Shown: in pieces, positions 17,312 to 26,399 of the stretch
How positions within the stretch are numbered: the first letter of the stretch is position 1
Layout: every line of letters starts with the position of its first letter
Source: Paenibacillus humicola
Lineage (GTDB): Bacteria; Bacillota; Bacilli; Paenibacillales; Paenibacillaceae
NCBI RefSeq assembly: GCF_028826105.1
Contig: NZ_JAQGPL010000001.1
Location: forward strand, 4,242,501 to 4,306,500
Length of the DNA: 64,000 nucleotides
Reading direction: 5' to 3'
Translations under genes and position numbers: made by a program
The notes under the pieces: model-generated
Told to the model about the DNA's origin: nothing
What the model saw: the letters and a program-made list of their open reading frames with translations, nothing else
Database searches by the model: none

Positions 17312-18430
17312 ATGGATTACGAAACATTGGACTTTAAACGAAGTCGATGGAACCGAACGCTGCTGAACGGCTTTTGGTCGATATTACTGCTGTCGATTTT
17401 CCTGGAATGCCTTTATTTAACGATTACCGAATTGCCAACGGGCGCTTTCATACTTCATTTCATGGTGCTGCCATTTCTGCTGCAGCTTGGCACGCTCCTC
17501 GCCGCTGAAACCGCTTTACGGCTGCTTAGCGATAAATTTCAGGATTACGTCATCATACTCACCTCTACCCTGCTGGCCTTCATCATCGTCGATATCCACG
17601 ATTCAATTACCTACCTACTGATCGCTTTATTTTTGCCGGTTATGGTATCGATTTTTTATTTTCATCCGAAAAAGCTCCTCATCGCCTACTTCAATACACT
17701 CTGCTCGCTTTACCTGATCTACTGGACCAACGGGGCGATCAATTCGGATATTACGATTGTCGGCATGGGGACGATCACGGTCATGTTTTCCGTTTTTACG
17801 CTGATCGCCTGGGGCATTTTGCTGCGCGGCCGCGAGCTGATGAATCACCTGAAAACGTATCTGGAAACGAACCAGGAGCTGCTGGTGCAAAATGTATGGA
17901 TGGACAAGCTGTCCAAAACGGATGCGCTGACCGAGCTGTACAACCATATGACGTTTCACGAATATTTCGAGAAGCTGATCGAGCAGAACGACACGAACGA
18001 GCTTTCTCTTCAGCTTGCGATTCTCGATATCGACAACTTCAAGCAGGTGAACGATACGTACGGCCACCGGGCGGGAGATGCCGTGCTGAAATGCGTAGCG
18101 GAGCTCATTCGGAGCAGGGTGCACGCCAACGATTTCGTCGCGCGGTACGGCGGAGAAGAATTTGCGATCCTGTTTACCGATAAAAAAATGACGGAATCGC
18201 TCCATTACATCGAGCAAATCCGCCAGGAGGTCATGATCGTGCCGCACGACGCGCTGTCCGGCAAGCCGGTCACGGTCAGCATCGGATTCGGGGAATATGT
18301 GCCGTTCGAAGGAAAGGAAGCTTTTTTCAACCGGGTCGACGAATCGCTGTACCGGGCCAAAAGCAGCGGCAAAAACCGGACGGTCGTCGCCGCGCTGCCG
18401 GACGAGGACGGTTCGAGCCGGCTGGCCTGA
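17312..18430 (+). CDS. Membrane diguanylate cyclase (GGDEF)
   Basis: 372 residues. About six transmembrane helices (20-175) form a sensory membrane domain without a recognised family. A short helical linker leads to a GGDEF domain (about 200-360) with an intact GGEEF active site at 280-284 and the metal/GTP residues in ILDIDNFKQVNDTYGH. The product would be cyclic di-GMP. The position of the RxxD inhibitory site is occupied by HAND (271-274), so product inhibition through the usual I-site is probably lost. ATG at 17312 follows GGAGTGAG. It is monocistronic, with a terminator shared with the convergent mqnC gene. Confidence 0.92.
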   Translation: MDYETLDFKRSRWNRTLLNGFWSILLLSIFLECLYLTITELPTGAFILHFMVLPFLLQLGTLLAAETALRLLSDKFQDYVIILTSTLLAFIIVDIHDSITYLLIALFLPVMVSIFYFHPKKLLIAYFNTLCSLYLIYWTNGAINSDITIVGMGTITVMFSVFTLIAWGILLRGRELMNHLKTYLETNQELLVQNVWMDKLSKTDALTELYNHMTFHEYFEKLIEQNDTNELSLQLAILDIDNFKQVNDTYGHRAGDAVLKCVAELIRSRVHANDFVARYGGEEFAILFTDKKMTESLHYIEQIRQEVMIVPHDALSGKPVTVSIGFGEYVPFEGKEAFFNRVDESLYRAKSSGKNRTVVAALPDEDGSSRLA

Positions 18431-18435
18431 AGGAG

Positions 18436-18477
18436 AAAAAGGAGCTTCACCGCGCTGTGCGGGAAGCTCCTTTTTTG
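18436..18477. terminator. Bidirectional terminator between the GGDEF gene and mqnC
   Basis: AAAAAGGAGCTT pairs with AAGCTCCTTTTTT, with A- and T-runs on both sides, so it can serve both convergent genes. Confidence 0.9.
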
Positions 18478-18501
18478 GTGCCGCGTACGGCTGGACGAAG
18501 G

Positions 18502-19638
18502 TCAGTTCTGCATGACGAAATCGCGCTCGACGCCGTCCGTCTCGTTGTACATCTTTAAAATTTCGTACCGCGTATTGCGCTGCGCCGGAATTTTGCCCGC
18601 TTCCCGGATCAGCTGCAGGATCAGCTCGATATTGACCTTGTGGGTCGTGCCCGCTGCGGAAACGACGTTTTCCTCGATCATCGTGCTGCCAAAATCGTTG
18701 CAGCCGTAAGAAAGCGACAGCTTGCCGACGTCCGGCCCCATCGTCACCCACGACGACTGGAAGTTATCGATGTTGTCGAGCGTGATGCGGCTGATTGCCA
18801 GCGTCTTCAAATATTCCTCCGGCGTCGCTTTCTCGCGTTTCATGTTCGTATTGTCCGGCTGGAACGTCCACGGGATAAAGGCCAGGAAGCCTTTGGAGGG
18901 ATAGCCGCTGCGCAAACACGCATCCTGCGCTTCCCTCACGCGCAGCAGATGAAGCGCGCGCTCCTCCATCTCCTCGCCGAAGCCGATGACCATCGTCGCC
19001 GTCGTGTTCATGCCAAGCTTGTGCGCGGTCGTCATCACGTCCATCCAATCGGTCCAAGAGCCTTTCAGCCGGCTGATCTTCCGCCGCGTTCGGTCGTCGA
19101 GAATTTCCCCGCCGCCGCCAGGCAGCGAGTCGAGACCGGCTTCATGAAGCTGCCGCACAACCTCTTCGAGCGACAAGCCGTCCGAAACGGCCTTCATCTT
19201 ATGAATTTCGGCCGGCGAGAACGAATGCATCGTAATGTCCGGGAAATGCCGCTTAATTTCGCGCAGCAAATCCAAATAATAGGAGAATGGCAAATTCGGA
19301 TTCGTACCGCCCTGCATCAAAATCTCCGTGCCGCCGACATCAACCGTTTCCCGGATTTTTTGCAAAATTGTCTCATTTGGCAGCACATAGCCTTCCGGCG
19401 AGCCCGGCGCGCGGTAAAAAGCGCAAAACCGGCAATAAACGTCGCAAACGTTCGTATAATTGATATTTCGGCCAACAACAAACGTCGTAATCGGCTCCGG
19501 ATGCTTCCGGAGCATCAGCTCGTTGGCGGCATGTCCCATTTTCTCGACTTCATCGGATTCGAACAAGGCGACGACGTCTTCGAGCTCCAGACGCCGCCCG
19601 TTCAGCGCATCCTGCAGGATGCGGTCCACGCTGCTCAT
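18502..19638 (-). CDS. mqnC: Cyclic dehypoxanthine futalosine synthase (radical SAM)
   Basis: 378 residues. MqnC cyclises dehypoxanthine futalosine in the futalosine route to menaquinone. The radical-SAM cysteines are in NVCDVYCRFCAFYR (CxxxCxxC). MQGGTNPNLPFSYY, the glycine-rich GLDSLPGGGGEIL and the C-terminal KLSLSYGCNDFGSTMIEENV are typical of MqnC and separate it from MqnE. Start at 19638 follows GGGAGGG; about 78 further upstream residues are not homologous-looking. The gene is alone, between the GGDEF gene and the methionine operon. Its pathway partner mqnE is at 56.2 kb. Confidence 0.93.
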   Translation of the reverse strand: MSSVDRILQDALNGRRLELEDVVALFESDEVEKMGHAANELMLRKHPEPITTFVVGRNINYTNVCDVYCRFCAFYRAPGSPEGYVLPNETILQKIRETVDVGGTEILMQGGTNPNLPFSYYLDLLREIKRHFPDITMHSFSPAEIHKMKAVSDGLSLEEVVRQLHEAGLDSLPGGGGEILDDRTRRKISRLKGSWTDWMDVMTTAHKLGMNTTATMVIGFGEEMEERALHLLRVREAQDACLRSGYPSKGFLAFIPWTFQPDNTNMKREKATPEEYLKTLAISRITLDNIDNFQSSWVTMGPDVGKLSLSYGCNDFGSTMIEENVVSAAGTTHKVNIELILQLIREAGKIPAQRNTRYEILKMYNETDGVERDFVMQN

Positions 19639-19687
19639 CGGTCGGACCCTCCCTCTCCGTGCTTCATGTCTCCCCCATCGTAACATA

Positions 19688-19733
19688 AAAAGAACGCCGC
19701 CGTCACTTGAAGAAAACGTGACAAGCGGCGGTA
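19688..19733 (-). terminator. Terminator of the metA-metI-patB operon
   Basis: CCGCCGCTTGTCACG pairs with a near-complementary CAAGTGACGGCGGCG arm on the minus strand, followed by TTCTTTTT, 40 bp past the patB stop. Confidence 0.85.
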
Positions 19734-19775
19734 TCTCCTGCGGCTTCAGCCGGCGGACCGGGCCGAAATCGTTTC

Positions 19776-20969
19776 TTATCGCTCCGCCAGGCAGGCGCGG
19801 ACAGCCCGGCCGAATCGTTCTAACCCCTCGGTCAAAATCGACCGCGGGCAGGCGAGGTTGACCCTGAGCCATCCGGCTCCCTGCCTGCCGAAGACCGATC
19901 CCTCGCTGAAGGCGACGCCCGCCTGCTCGAACATCAGCTTCTTCAGCACCTCAGGCCGATCGGAGATCGCGCGGCAGTCCATCCAGACCATATACGTCCC
20001 TTCCGGCTTCATGACTTTAATTTCCGGCAGCTCCGTTTTCATAAAATCAAGCATGGCATTCAGGTTGCCTTCCAGGTAATCAAGCAGCTGCTCCAGCCAT
20101 TCGTCGCCGTACGTATAGGCCGATTCGACAGCGGTAAGTCCGAAATAGCTTTCCATATGGAGTGACAGCGCCTTCAGCAGGGCATTGTATTTGCGGCGCA
20201 GCTCATCGTTCGGAATGATTACCGATGCCGCCTGCAGACCGGCAAGATTGAACGTTTTGCTCGTGGCGATGCAGGTGAACGAGATTTGCGCAAAGGCGTC
20301 CGAGATCGAGGCGAACGGTATGTGATGATGCCCGCGGAAAACAAGATCGTGATGAATCTCGTCGGCGATTACCAGCACGCCATGCCTTACGCAAATGTCG
20401 CCGATCCGCGTCAATTCCTCGCGCGTCCAGACGCGTCCGCCCGGATTGTGCGGCGAGCATAGCAGCAGCAGCTTCGCCCCCTCCGCCGCCTGCCGCTCCA
20501 GCAGCTCGAAGTCGATCGTGTAGCGGCCGTCCTTCCGCAGGAGCGGGTTGTCGACGACAACGCGCCCGTTCATTTGGATGACGTCGTAGAACGGATAATA
20601 GACCGGCGACTGCAGAATGATCCGGTCTCCCGGCTCGGTGTTGGCCATGACGATCATGCTGAGCGCAGGCACGACGCCGGGGCTCGATGTGATCCAGTCG
20701 TGCTCCACCTTCCAGCCGTGGCGGCGGGAAAGCCAGCCGCTCACCGCCTCGTAATAGGACTCGGGACGGAACGTGTAGCCGTATATGCCCTGCTCGGCCC
20801 GCTTCTTGATCGCCTCCGTCACTTCCCGGGGCGCCTCGAAATCCATATCCGCGACCCATAGCGGAAGGACGTCGGGATTGCCGAACAGCTTCTCCGACTG
20901 GTCCCATTTATAGGAGCTCGTCCCCCGGCGGTCGATCATCTTGTCGAAATCGTATTTGATGCCTGCCAT
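19776..20969 (-). CDS. patB: MalY/PatB-type aminotransferase, cystathionine beta-lyase
   Basis: 397 residues, fold-type I PLP enzyme. LPLWVADMDFEAPREV near residue 35, the CSPHNPGGRVW motif, ADEIHHDLVF and the PLP lysine in IATSKTFNLAGLQ are all present, matching the MalY/PatB subgroup of C-S lyases that cleave cystathionine to homocysteine, pyruvate and ammonia. ATG at 20969 has GGGGGAGG ten bases upstream, located over the stop codon of metI, so translation is likely coupled. As last gene of metA-metI-patB it would complete transsulfuration from O-acetylhomoserine to homocysteine. Confidence 0.9.
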   Translation of the reverse strand: MAGIKYDFDKMIDRRGTSSYKWDQSEKLFGNPDVLPLWVADMDFEAPREVTEAIKKRAEQGIYGYTFRPESYYEAVSGWLSRRHGWKVEHDWITSSPGVVPALSMIVMANTEPGDRIILQSPVYYPFYDVIQMNGRVVVDNPLLRKDGRYTIDFELLERQAAEGAKLLLLCSPHNPGGRVWTREELTRIGDICVRHGVLVIADEIHHDLVFRGHHHIPFASISDAFAQISFTCIATSKTFNLAGLQAASVIIPNDELRRKYNALLKALSLHMESYFGLTAVESAYTYGDEWLEQLLDYLEGNLNAMLDFMKTELPEIKVMKPEGTYMVWMDCRAISDRPEVLKKLMFEQAGVAFSEGSVFGRQGAGWLRVNLACPRSILTEGLERFGRAVRACLAER

Positions 20970-20974
20970 TCGCT

Positions 20975-22135
20975 TTAAGCCTCCCCCAGCTCGCGTTTGG
21001 CGGCATCCAGCGCCTGCGCCAGGTCGGCGATCAGGTCGTCGGCATGCTCGATGCCGACCGAGAAGCGCAGCAGCCGGTCGTCCACGCCGACGCGGCGGCG
21101 AATTTCCTCCGGAATGTCGGCATGCGTCTGAACGGCCGGATAGGTCATCAGCGACTCCACCCCGCCGAGGCTTTCCGCGAATGAAATGAGTTGGACGTGC
21201 CGCAGAATCGGCTCGACGTAGCGGGCATCCTTCAGCCGGAACGAGAAGATGCCGGTGTTGCCGGACGATTGGCGGCTTTGAATGTCATGTCCCGGGTGAT
21301 GCGGCAGCGCGGGATAATAGACGTCCTCTACCGCTTCGTGTTCAAGCAGCCAGCTTGCAATGCGGGTCGCGTTCTCCTGGTGGCGCTCCATACGCAGCGC
21401 CAGCGTCTTTATGCCGCGCATAAGCAGCCACGAATCCTGCGCGCCGAGAACGGCTCCGATCGAGTTGTGCAGAAACGCCATCCGCTCCGACAGCTCTTTG
21501 CCTTTCGTAACAATAAGGCCGGCGAGGACGTCATTATGCCCGCCGAGGTATTTGGTCGCGCTGTGGATGACGATATCGGCGCCCAGCTCGATCGGCCGCT
21601 GAAAAAACGGGGTCAGCAGCGTGTTGTCGACGATCGTCAGCAGCCCTTTCGACTTCGCCCAGGCGCAGACGCGCTCAAGGTCGGTAATCATCATGAGCGG
21701 ATTCGTCGGCGTCTCGATCAGCACCGCCTTCGTGCTCGGCGTGCAGAGCGAGGTCATCGCGTCGATGTCGTTCGTATCGACATAGGAGGCGGTGACGCCA
21801 AACCGGCTCATGATCTGCTCGATCAGGCGGTACGTGCCGCCGTACAGGTCGAGCGATACGAGCAGGTGGTCGCCCTGCGAGAACATCGTAAAAATGGTCT
21901 GAAGCGCGGCCATGCCTGTGCTGCAGGCAAACCCGGCGTCGCCCGATTCCAGATCGGCGAACGCTTCCTCCAGCACGGTGCGGGTCGGACTTTTCGTGCG
22001 GGCGTAGTCAAAGCCCGTGCTCTGGCCAAGCTTCGGATGGCGGAACGCTGTCGCCTGATAGATCGGGAAGCTGACCGCCCCCGTTACGGGCTCCTGCCGG
22101 GACCCGATTTGCGCCAAACGGCTCTCGATTTTCAT
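20975..22135 (-). CDS. metI: Cystathionine gamma-synthase / O-acetylhomoserine thiolyase
   Basis: 386 residues, Cys/Met-metabolism PLP family. Visible: FDYARTKSPTRTVLEEAFA, SGDAGFACSTGMAA, ETPTNPLM, DNTLLTPFFQRP and the PLP lysine in HSATKYLGGHND. It joins an activated homoserine to cysteine (or sulfide). The MetA upstream is predicted to make O-acetylhomoserine, so that is the likely substrate. MetI is preferred over MetC because a dedicated beta-lyase (PatB) follows in the same operon, but the family is hard to split by eye. ATG at 22135 follows AGGGAG at a spacing of 9. Confidence 0.87.
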   Translation of the reverse strand: MKIESRLAQIGSRQEPVTGAVSFPIYQATAFRHPKLGQSTGFDYARTKSPTRTVLEEAFADLESGDAGFACSTGMAALQTIFTMFSQGDHLLVSLDLYGGTYRLIEQIMSRFGVTASYVDTNDIDAMTSLCTPSTKAVLIETPTNPLMMITDLERVCAWAKSKGLLTIVDNTLLTPFFQRPIELGADIVIHSATKYLGGHNDVLAGLIVTKGKELSERMAFLHNSIGAVLGAQDSWLLMRGIKTLALRMERHQENATRIASWLLEHEAVEDVYYPALPHHPGHDIQSRQSSGNTGIFSFRLKDARYVEPILRHVQLISFAESLGGVESLMTYPAVQTHADIPEEIRRRVGVDDRLLRFSVGIEHADDLIADLAQALDAAKRELGEA

Positions 22136-22216
22136 CTCGCATGTCTCCCTTTTTATGATATGGTAAGGATCCCGGTGCATCGGCTGTTCGTCCGGAGCGT
22201 CCGCTGCGGAGGCGGC

Positions 22217-23134
22217 TTAGATGCCCGCCCCCAAATCGTAAGGCGTTTGCTGGTAAACATAGTAGTTCAGCCAGTTCGAATACAGCAGGTTCGCATGCGC
22301 TCTCCAGCTTGACAGCGGCGCAAGCGCGGGATTGTCGTTCGGAAAATAATTTTTCGGCACGTTGATGCGCAGCCCCTTCGCTTTGTCGCGGTCATACTCG
22401 AATTTCAACGTGTACGGGTCGTATTCCGAATGGCCGGTCACGAAGATTTGCCTGCCGTTCCGGGAGGCGGCGAGATAGACGCCCGCTTCCGGCGACGTCG
22501 ACAATATTTCCAGATCGGACACCGCCTCGATATCCTCGCGCCGCACCTCGGTGTGCCGGGATTGCGGGACGTAGAACAGCTCGTCGAAGCCGCGCAGCAG
22601 CGGCACGTTGCGCTTCTCGATCGTATGCGGGAAGACGCCGAACAGCTTCGCGGGCAGCTCGTATTTCGGGATGCCGTAATGATGGTACAGGCCGGCCTGA
22701 GCGCCCCAGCAGATGTGGAACGTGGACGTCACGTGGCGGACGCTCCAGTCCATGATCGTCTGCAGCTCTACCCAATAATTGACTTCCTCGAAAGCCAAAT
22801 GCTCGATCGGCGCGCCGGTAATGATCATCCCGTCAAAATATTCGTGCGCGATTTCGTCAAACGTTTTGTAGAACGACGCCAGATGTTCGGCGGACGTGTT
22901 TTTCGACTTGTGCGTTTTCGGGCGAAGCAGCACCGCCTCCACCTGCAGCGGCGTATTGCCGATTAAGCGCAGCAGCTGGGTTTCGGTCGTTTCCTTCGTC
23001 GGCATCAGGTTTAGAATGGCAATGCGCAACGGCCGGATATCCTGATGATAGGCTACGCTTTCGTCCATCACGAATATGTTTTCCGATGCCAAAATGTCTT
23101 TTGCGGGTAAATGGTCCGGTACTTTAATCGGCAT
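22217..23134 (-). CDS. metA: Homoserine O-acetyltransferase, MetA family
   Basis: 305 residues. MetA activates homoserine for methionine synthesis. The nucleophile Cys142 is in [10 protein letters not shown], with His and Glu of the triad in TGHSEYDPY. The residue that sets acyl-donor choice is Glu111 (GAPIEHLAF); in characterised MetA enzymes Glu at 111 means acetyl-CoA and Gly means succinyl-CoA. So the product should be O-acetylhomoserine despite MetA often being labelled a succinyltransferase. Start [10 protein letters not shown] follows AAAGGAG at a spacing of 8. First gene of metA-metI-patB, under a SAM-I riboswitch. Confidence 0.95.
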   Translation of the reverse strand: MPIKVPDHLPAKDILASENIFVMDESVAYHQDIRPLRIAILNLMPTKETTETQLLRLIGNTPLQVEAVLLRPKTHKSKNTSAEHLASFYKTFDEIAHEYFDGMIITGAPIEHLAFEEVNYWVELQTIMDWSVRHVTSTFHICWGAQAGLYHHYGIPKYELPAKLFGVFPHTIEKRNVPLLRGFDELFYVPQSRHTEVRREDIEAVSDLEILSTSPEAGVYLAASRNGRQIFVTGHSEYDPYTLKFEYDRDKAKGLRINVPKNYFPNDNPALAPLSSWRAHANLLYSNWLNYYVYQQTPYDLGAGI

Positions 23135-23205
23135 TTCCGTCACTCCTTTGCGTTCCATCTTCTCTGCTGCATGTAAATCCTGACGGGCGTCTCCCTGACA
23201 AATGA

Positions 23206-23236
23206 GAAAAGCCCCCTCTCCGGTTGAAGAGGGGGC
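23206..23236 (-). terminator. SAM-riboswitch-controlled terminator
   Basis: GCCCCCTCTTC pairs with GAGAGGGGGC on the minus strand and is followed by TTTTCTC, between the SAM aptamer and metA. Confidence 0.9.
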
Positions 23237-23257
23237 AGACGTTTCGCGTTCCCTGCG

Positions 23258-23366
23258 CCTCTCATCTCTCAGAAACCTGCCGTTTCCGCAAGAATTAGCA
23301 CCGTGCTTTACGCCGGTTGCCGGGCTTCATCGGGCCAGTCCCTCCGCCTGCTCTTGATAAGAAAGC
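23258..23366 (-). promoter_or_regulatory. SAM-I (S-box) riboswitch upstream of metA
   Basis: The minus strand reads CTTATCAAGAGCAGGCGGAG, then GGACTGGCCCGATGAAGCCC, GGCAACC, and GGTGCTAATTC, the hallmark blocks of the SAM-I aptamer in the right order. SAM binding should favour the terminator at 23206-23236 and switch off metA-metI-patB when methionine is plentiful. Confidence 0.96.
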
Positions 23367-23400
23367 TTCTTATTCGGTTGTGGTCTTGCAGCTTATCAAT

Positions 23401-23429
23401 ACTTTATCCGATTCCGCAAATCCCGTCAA
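23401..23429 (-). promoter_or_regulatory. Sigma-A promoter of the metA operon
   Basis: TTGACG (23424-23429), 17 bp, TAAAGT (23401-23406) on the minus strand, placing the RNA start just before the SAM aptamer. Confidence 0.65.
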
Positions 23430-23531
23430 GCGGTCAAATTTTACTCCGGGCCTGGCGGCCGCCGGCGGACACCGCCCCAAGCGCCGAGCATATACTGCTG
23501 TTAGAAGCGGCTGTTTTCGTTTAGTTTCTTC

Positions 23532-23561
23532 TTGAATGGAAAGTCGCTCTCAGAGTATACT
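23532..23561 (+). promoter_or_regulatory. Candidate promoter of corA
   Basis: TTGAAT (23532-23537), 18 bp, TATACT (23556-23561). It would give a leader of about 270 nt before corA that includes the structured element at 23623-23717. Confidence 0.6.
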
Positions 23562-23622
23562 AGACAAGGATTGCGGCCTTATGTTTGCCAAAATCCGAAT
23601 TGAACCGACAAAGGGGTGTTGA

Positions 23623-23785
23623 CGAACATGGAAGGCGACCCGAGGCCTGCGGGCAACCGCATCGAAAGCCGGTACCGGAAGACTAGGCGTCCGCTGGCGC
23701 AGCTTGGACCATGTTCGCACATCGCCGTAACCGAAACTTACGGCTAACGCCGGCATGGCGGGCTGCCGCTTGCGCCTCTTCCTTT
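23623..23785 (+). promoter_or_regulatory. Structured 5' leader of corA, class not identified
   Basis: A perfect 9-bp stem CGAACATGG (23623-23631) / CCATGTTCG (23709-23717) encloses about 77 nt with inner helices, including TGCGG-GCAA-CCGCA and CCGG-TA-CCGG. A second hairpin GCCGTAA-CCGAAAC-TTACGGC follows at 23724-23744. Then GGCG at 23757-23760 can pair with CGCC on either side (23748-23751 or 23773-23776), the latter followed by a T-rich stretch, a possible switch. It does not carry the M-box, manganese, NiCo or cobalamin signature blocks that I know. Cis-regulation of corA is inferred from position. Confidence 0.5.
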
Positions 23786-23841
23786 CGTGTGGCCGGATTT
23801 TACGGGACGAACCATAACACGAATGAGAGGAGAGGGCGCGG

Positions 23842-24777
23842 ATGAAAATCCGTCTGGTGAATCAAGGCGTCTTTACGCCGATCGAAGACATCGAGAGAAC
23901 GCTCCAGCCGCCTGTCGAGGGCTTCTACTGGGTCGATGCCGACGTCGACGATCTTGCGGTGCTTCAGCCGCTCTTCTCGCTGCACGATCTGGCGGTGGAG
24001 GATTGTTTGAGCGAGGAAGAGCAGCGGCCGAAAATCGAAATTTACGAAGGCCATTATTTTATCGTGATCAACAGCATCCGTTTCGACGATGAGGAAATTT
24101 TCCTGCGGGCGCTAAACATATTTCTCGGACGTCATTTCATTATTACGGTTACGAAAACGAAAATTAACGAGCTGCGAACGTTGAAGCCGATTTTGTGGGA
24201 AGAGGAAGTGAGCCGTCCCGACCGGTTTCTGTACCATCTCGTCGACCTCGTCGTCGACAACTACTTCACCGTCGGCGACCGGATCGAGGCTCGCATCGAG
24301 AGTCTCGAGGAAGACATCCTGATGCATACGAAGAAATCGCATCTGAACGAAATCATCGGTTTGCGAAGCGAAATTTTGTGGCTGAAGAAGGTGCTCGGTC
24401 CGCAGAAGGACGTCATCGCAACGCTCAACAAGAAGGACCTGAAGCTGATCGACGACCAGCTGCAAAAATATTTCAGCGATATTTATGAAAATGCCGTGAA
24501 GATCGCCGAGACGTTCGACACGTACCGCGATCTGATGGCGAACTTGCGCGAGGCGTACCAGTCGAGCCTGGCCAACCGGGCCAACGAAATCATGCGCGTC
24601 TTTACGGCGCTGACGACGATCTTCATGCCCCTCACCTTCATTACCGGCATTTACGGGATGAATCTTGAGGACATCCCCGGCATGCACGTGCGGCACGGTT
24701 CGTACATCATTCTCGCCGTCATGCTGCTGCTCGGATTCGGCATGCTGTATATATTCCGCAAGAAGGATTGGCTGTAA
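23842..24777 (+). CDS. corA: CorA-type divalent cation transporter
   Basis: 311 residues. A large N-terminal cytoplasmic domain (about 1-245) with a long helical stalk is followed by two C-terminal transmembrane helices. The pore signature YGMN is present at the end of TM1 (ITGIYGMNLEDIPGM), and the basic C-terminal tail FRKKDWL is typical. The family imports Mg2+, and some members Co2+ or Ni2+; the sequence alone does not separate these. ATG at 23842 follows AGAGGAGAGG. It is monocistronic with a strong terminator and is preceded by a long structured leader. Confidence 0.94.
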   Translation: MKIRLVNQGVFTPIEDIERTLQPPVEGFYWVDADVDDLAVLQPLFSLHDLAVEDCLSEEEQRPKIEIYEGHYFIVINSIRFDDEEIFLRALNIFLGRHFIITVTKTKINELRTLKPILWEEEVSRPDRFLYHLVDLVVDNYFTVGDRIEARIESLEEDILMHTKKSHLNEIIGLRSEILWLKKVLGPQKDVIATLNKKDLKLIDDQLQKYFSDIYENAVKIAETFDTYRDLMANLREAYQSSLANRANEIMRVFTALTTIFMPLTFITGIYGMNLEDIPGMHVRHGSYIILAVMLLLGFGMLYIFRKKDWL

Positions 24778-24787
24778 CGAGACGGCG

Positions 24788-24831
24788 AAGCCGGAAGCGG
24801 TCGTGAACCACGACGCTTCCGGCTTTTTTAT
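24788..24831 (+). terminator. Terminator of corA
   Basis: AAGCCGGAAGCG pairs with CGCTTCCGGCTT around a GTCGTG-AAC-CACGAC-like inner stem, then TTTTTTATTTT. Confidence 0.93.
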
Positions 24832-24896
24832 TTTCGCACGCTCGTTTTTGGCGCGGCGGCCGGCCGGTCACGCTAAACGGACCGTCTTAAAGCGCT

Positions 24897-26213
24897 TTAT
24901 GAATCCGCCAGCGCCTCTTGCCGCCCCTTCTCCATATTGACGGTCGCCAGCAGCGCAATGCCGATGACGAAAAAGGCGACCAAGGACAAAATCGCGGCCC
25001 GGCTGCTGCCCGTCAGCGTGCCGACCACGGAAAACACAAGCGGCCCTGCAACTGAAGAGAACTTGCTCGACAGGCTGAGAAACCCGAAAAATTCCGCCGC
25101 TTTCGCCGGCGGCGTTAAATTGGCGTACATCGAGCGGGCGATCGCCTGGCTGCCGCCCTGCACCAGCCCGACCATGACGGCCAGCGCGTAAAAATGCGCG
25201 GCGCTCGTCATGAAAAAGCCGAGCACGACAATGACGATATAGACGGCCAGGGAGACGTACAGCGCTTTCTTCGAGCCTAACCGCCTGGCCACGCGAATGA
25301 ACAGCAGCGTGCTGGGATACCCGACAAACTGAGTAATGAGCAGCGCCAAAATTAAGTCGGTCGTGTTGATCCCGATCCCGCTTCCGTAAATCGTCGCCAT
25401 GATGATGACGGTATTGATCCCGTCGTTAAAGAACCAAAACGCCGCCATATACTTCAGCAGCTCCGGGTAACGTCTGACGGTCCGCATCGTCCGGCCGATC
25501 CGGCTGAAGCCCGTCCGGACGGCATCGCCGAAGGTGACGGGCGCTCCCTTCTTCCGCTCCTTGACGCTGCGGATCAACGGAATCGAAAACAGCAGCCACC
25601 AGACGCCAACCGTCACGAACACCCACTGCGTCGCCTCCGTTTTATCGGCAAAGCCGAGCCGGCTCCAGCCTTCGATCATGACGACGTTCACGAGCAGCAG
25701 CAGTCCCCCGCCCAAATAGCCGATCGCATACCCCTTCGAACTGACGGAGTCCCGCTGCTCCGGCGGCGCCAAATCGGTCAGCAGGCTGTCGTAGAACGTA
25801 TTGCCGGCCGAATAACCGATCGTCCCGGCAACGACCAGAAGCGATGCCAGCAGCCAGTCCCCTTGGCCGACCAGGCCCATTGCCGCGCAGGACAACGAGC
25901 CGATGACGGCAAATGCGGTCAGAAACCGCACTTTCGACCCCGAATAATCGGCGATGGCGCCCAAGATCGGCGACAGCACCGCCACGCAGATCATCGCGGC
26001 CGTCTGTGTATACCCCCAATAATTTTCCGCCGTGTTGCCCGGCAGGCCGGCGCCCGCCGCCGTTTTGTAGAAGATGGGCATGACGGCGGCCATAATTGTT
26101 GTGGCAAACGCCGAATTCGCCCAGTCGTACATCAGCCAGCCGCGCACCGCTTTTCGATCCACCTTTTTTCCCGCTCCTTCCGCATGATGCCCCTGTGTGA
26201 TTGCCGCCCCCAT
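24897..26213 (-). CDS. MFS transporter, UMF1/Atg22-like family
   Basis: 438 residues with about 12 transmembrane helices. The motif WLMYDWANSAFATTIMAAV at the first helix, NTFYDSLLTDLAP, SVSSKGYAIGYLGGG and VQGGSQAIARSMYANLTPP are hallmarks of the UMF1 (Atg22-like) branch of the MFS; its bacterial substrates are unknown. The ATG at 26213 has no close ribosome site, whereas a GTG at 26162 (residue 18, just before WLMYDWANS) lies 11 bp after AAGGAG and may be the true start. It is divergent from a LysR-type gene. Confidence 0.85.
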   Translation of the reverse strand: MGAAITQGHHAEGAGKKVDRKAVRGWLMYDWANSAFATTIMAAVMPIFYKTAAGAGLPGNTAENYWGYTQTAAMICVAVLSPILGAIADYSGSKVRFLTAFAVIGSLSCAAMGLVGQGDWLLASLLVVAGTIGYSAGNTFYDSLLTDLAPPEQRDSVSSKGYAIGYLGGGLLLLVNVVMIEGWSRLGFADKTEATQWVFVTVGVWWLLFSIPLIRSVKERKKGAPVTFGDAVRTGFSRIGRTMRTVRRYPELLKYMAAFWFFNDGINTVIIMATIYGSGIGINTTDLILALLITQFVGYPSTLLFIRVARRLGSKKALYVSLAVYIVIVVLGFFMTSAAHFYALAVMVGLVQGGSQAIARSMYANLTPPAKAAEFFGFLSLSSKFSSVAGPLVFSVVGTLTGSSRAAILSLVAFFVIGIALLATVNMEKGRQEALADS

Positions 26214-26324
26214 TCTTTCGACAGGTCGGCTTTTATTCCTCCTAAAATTCCTGTAAAGAAAGGCTCCGGCGCCCGGATCGGCGCATGTTTACAATCTTTT
26301 TATCCGTGTGCCGGCCCGCCCGCT

Positions 26325-26353
26325 TTGCCGCCCGGCTGAAATTCCTTTATAAT
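26325..26353 (+). promoter_or_regulatory. Candidate promoter of the LysR-type gene
   Basis: TTGCCG (26325-26330), 17 bp, TATAAT (26348-26353), 47 bp before the GTG start. Confidence 0.55.
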
Positions 26354-26399
26354 CAATTGTAATGTGATAAAAAACTTTAATCGACAAAGGAGGGTTTCC

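Noticed and set aside
16884..17366. 160-residue plus-strand reading frame
   Set aside because: It is a translation of the degenerate tandem repeat; the protein itself repeats (KQNSLRK, KFCE) and there is no ribosome site.
23623..23785. M-box (ykoK) magnesium riboswitch
   Set aside because: Position fits corA, but the GTTAGGTGAGGCTCC-type block and other M-box signatures are absent.
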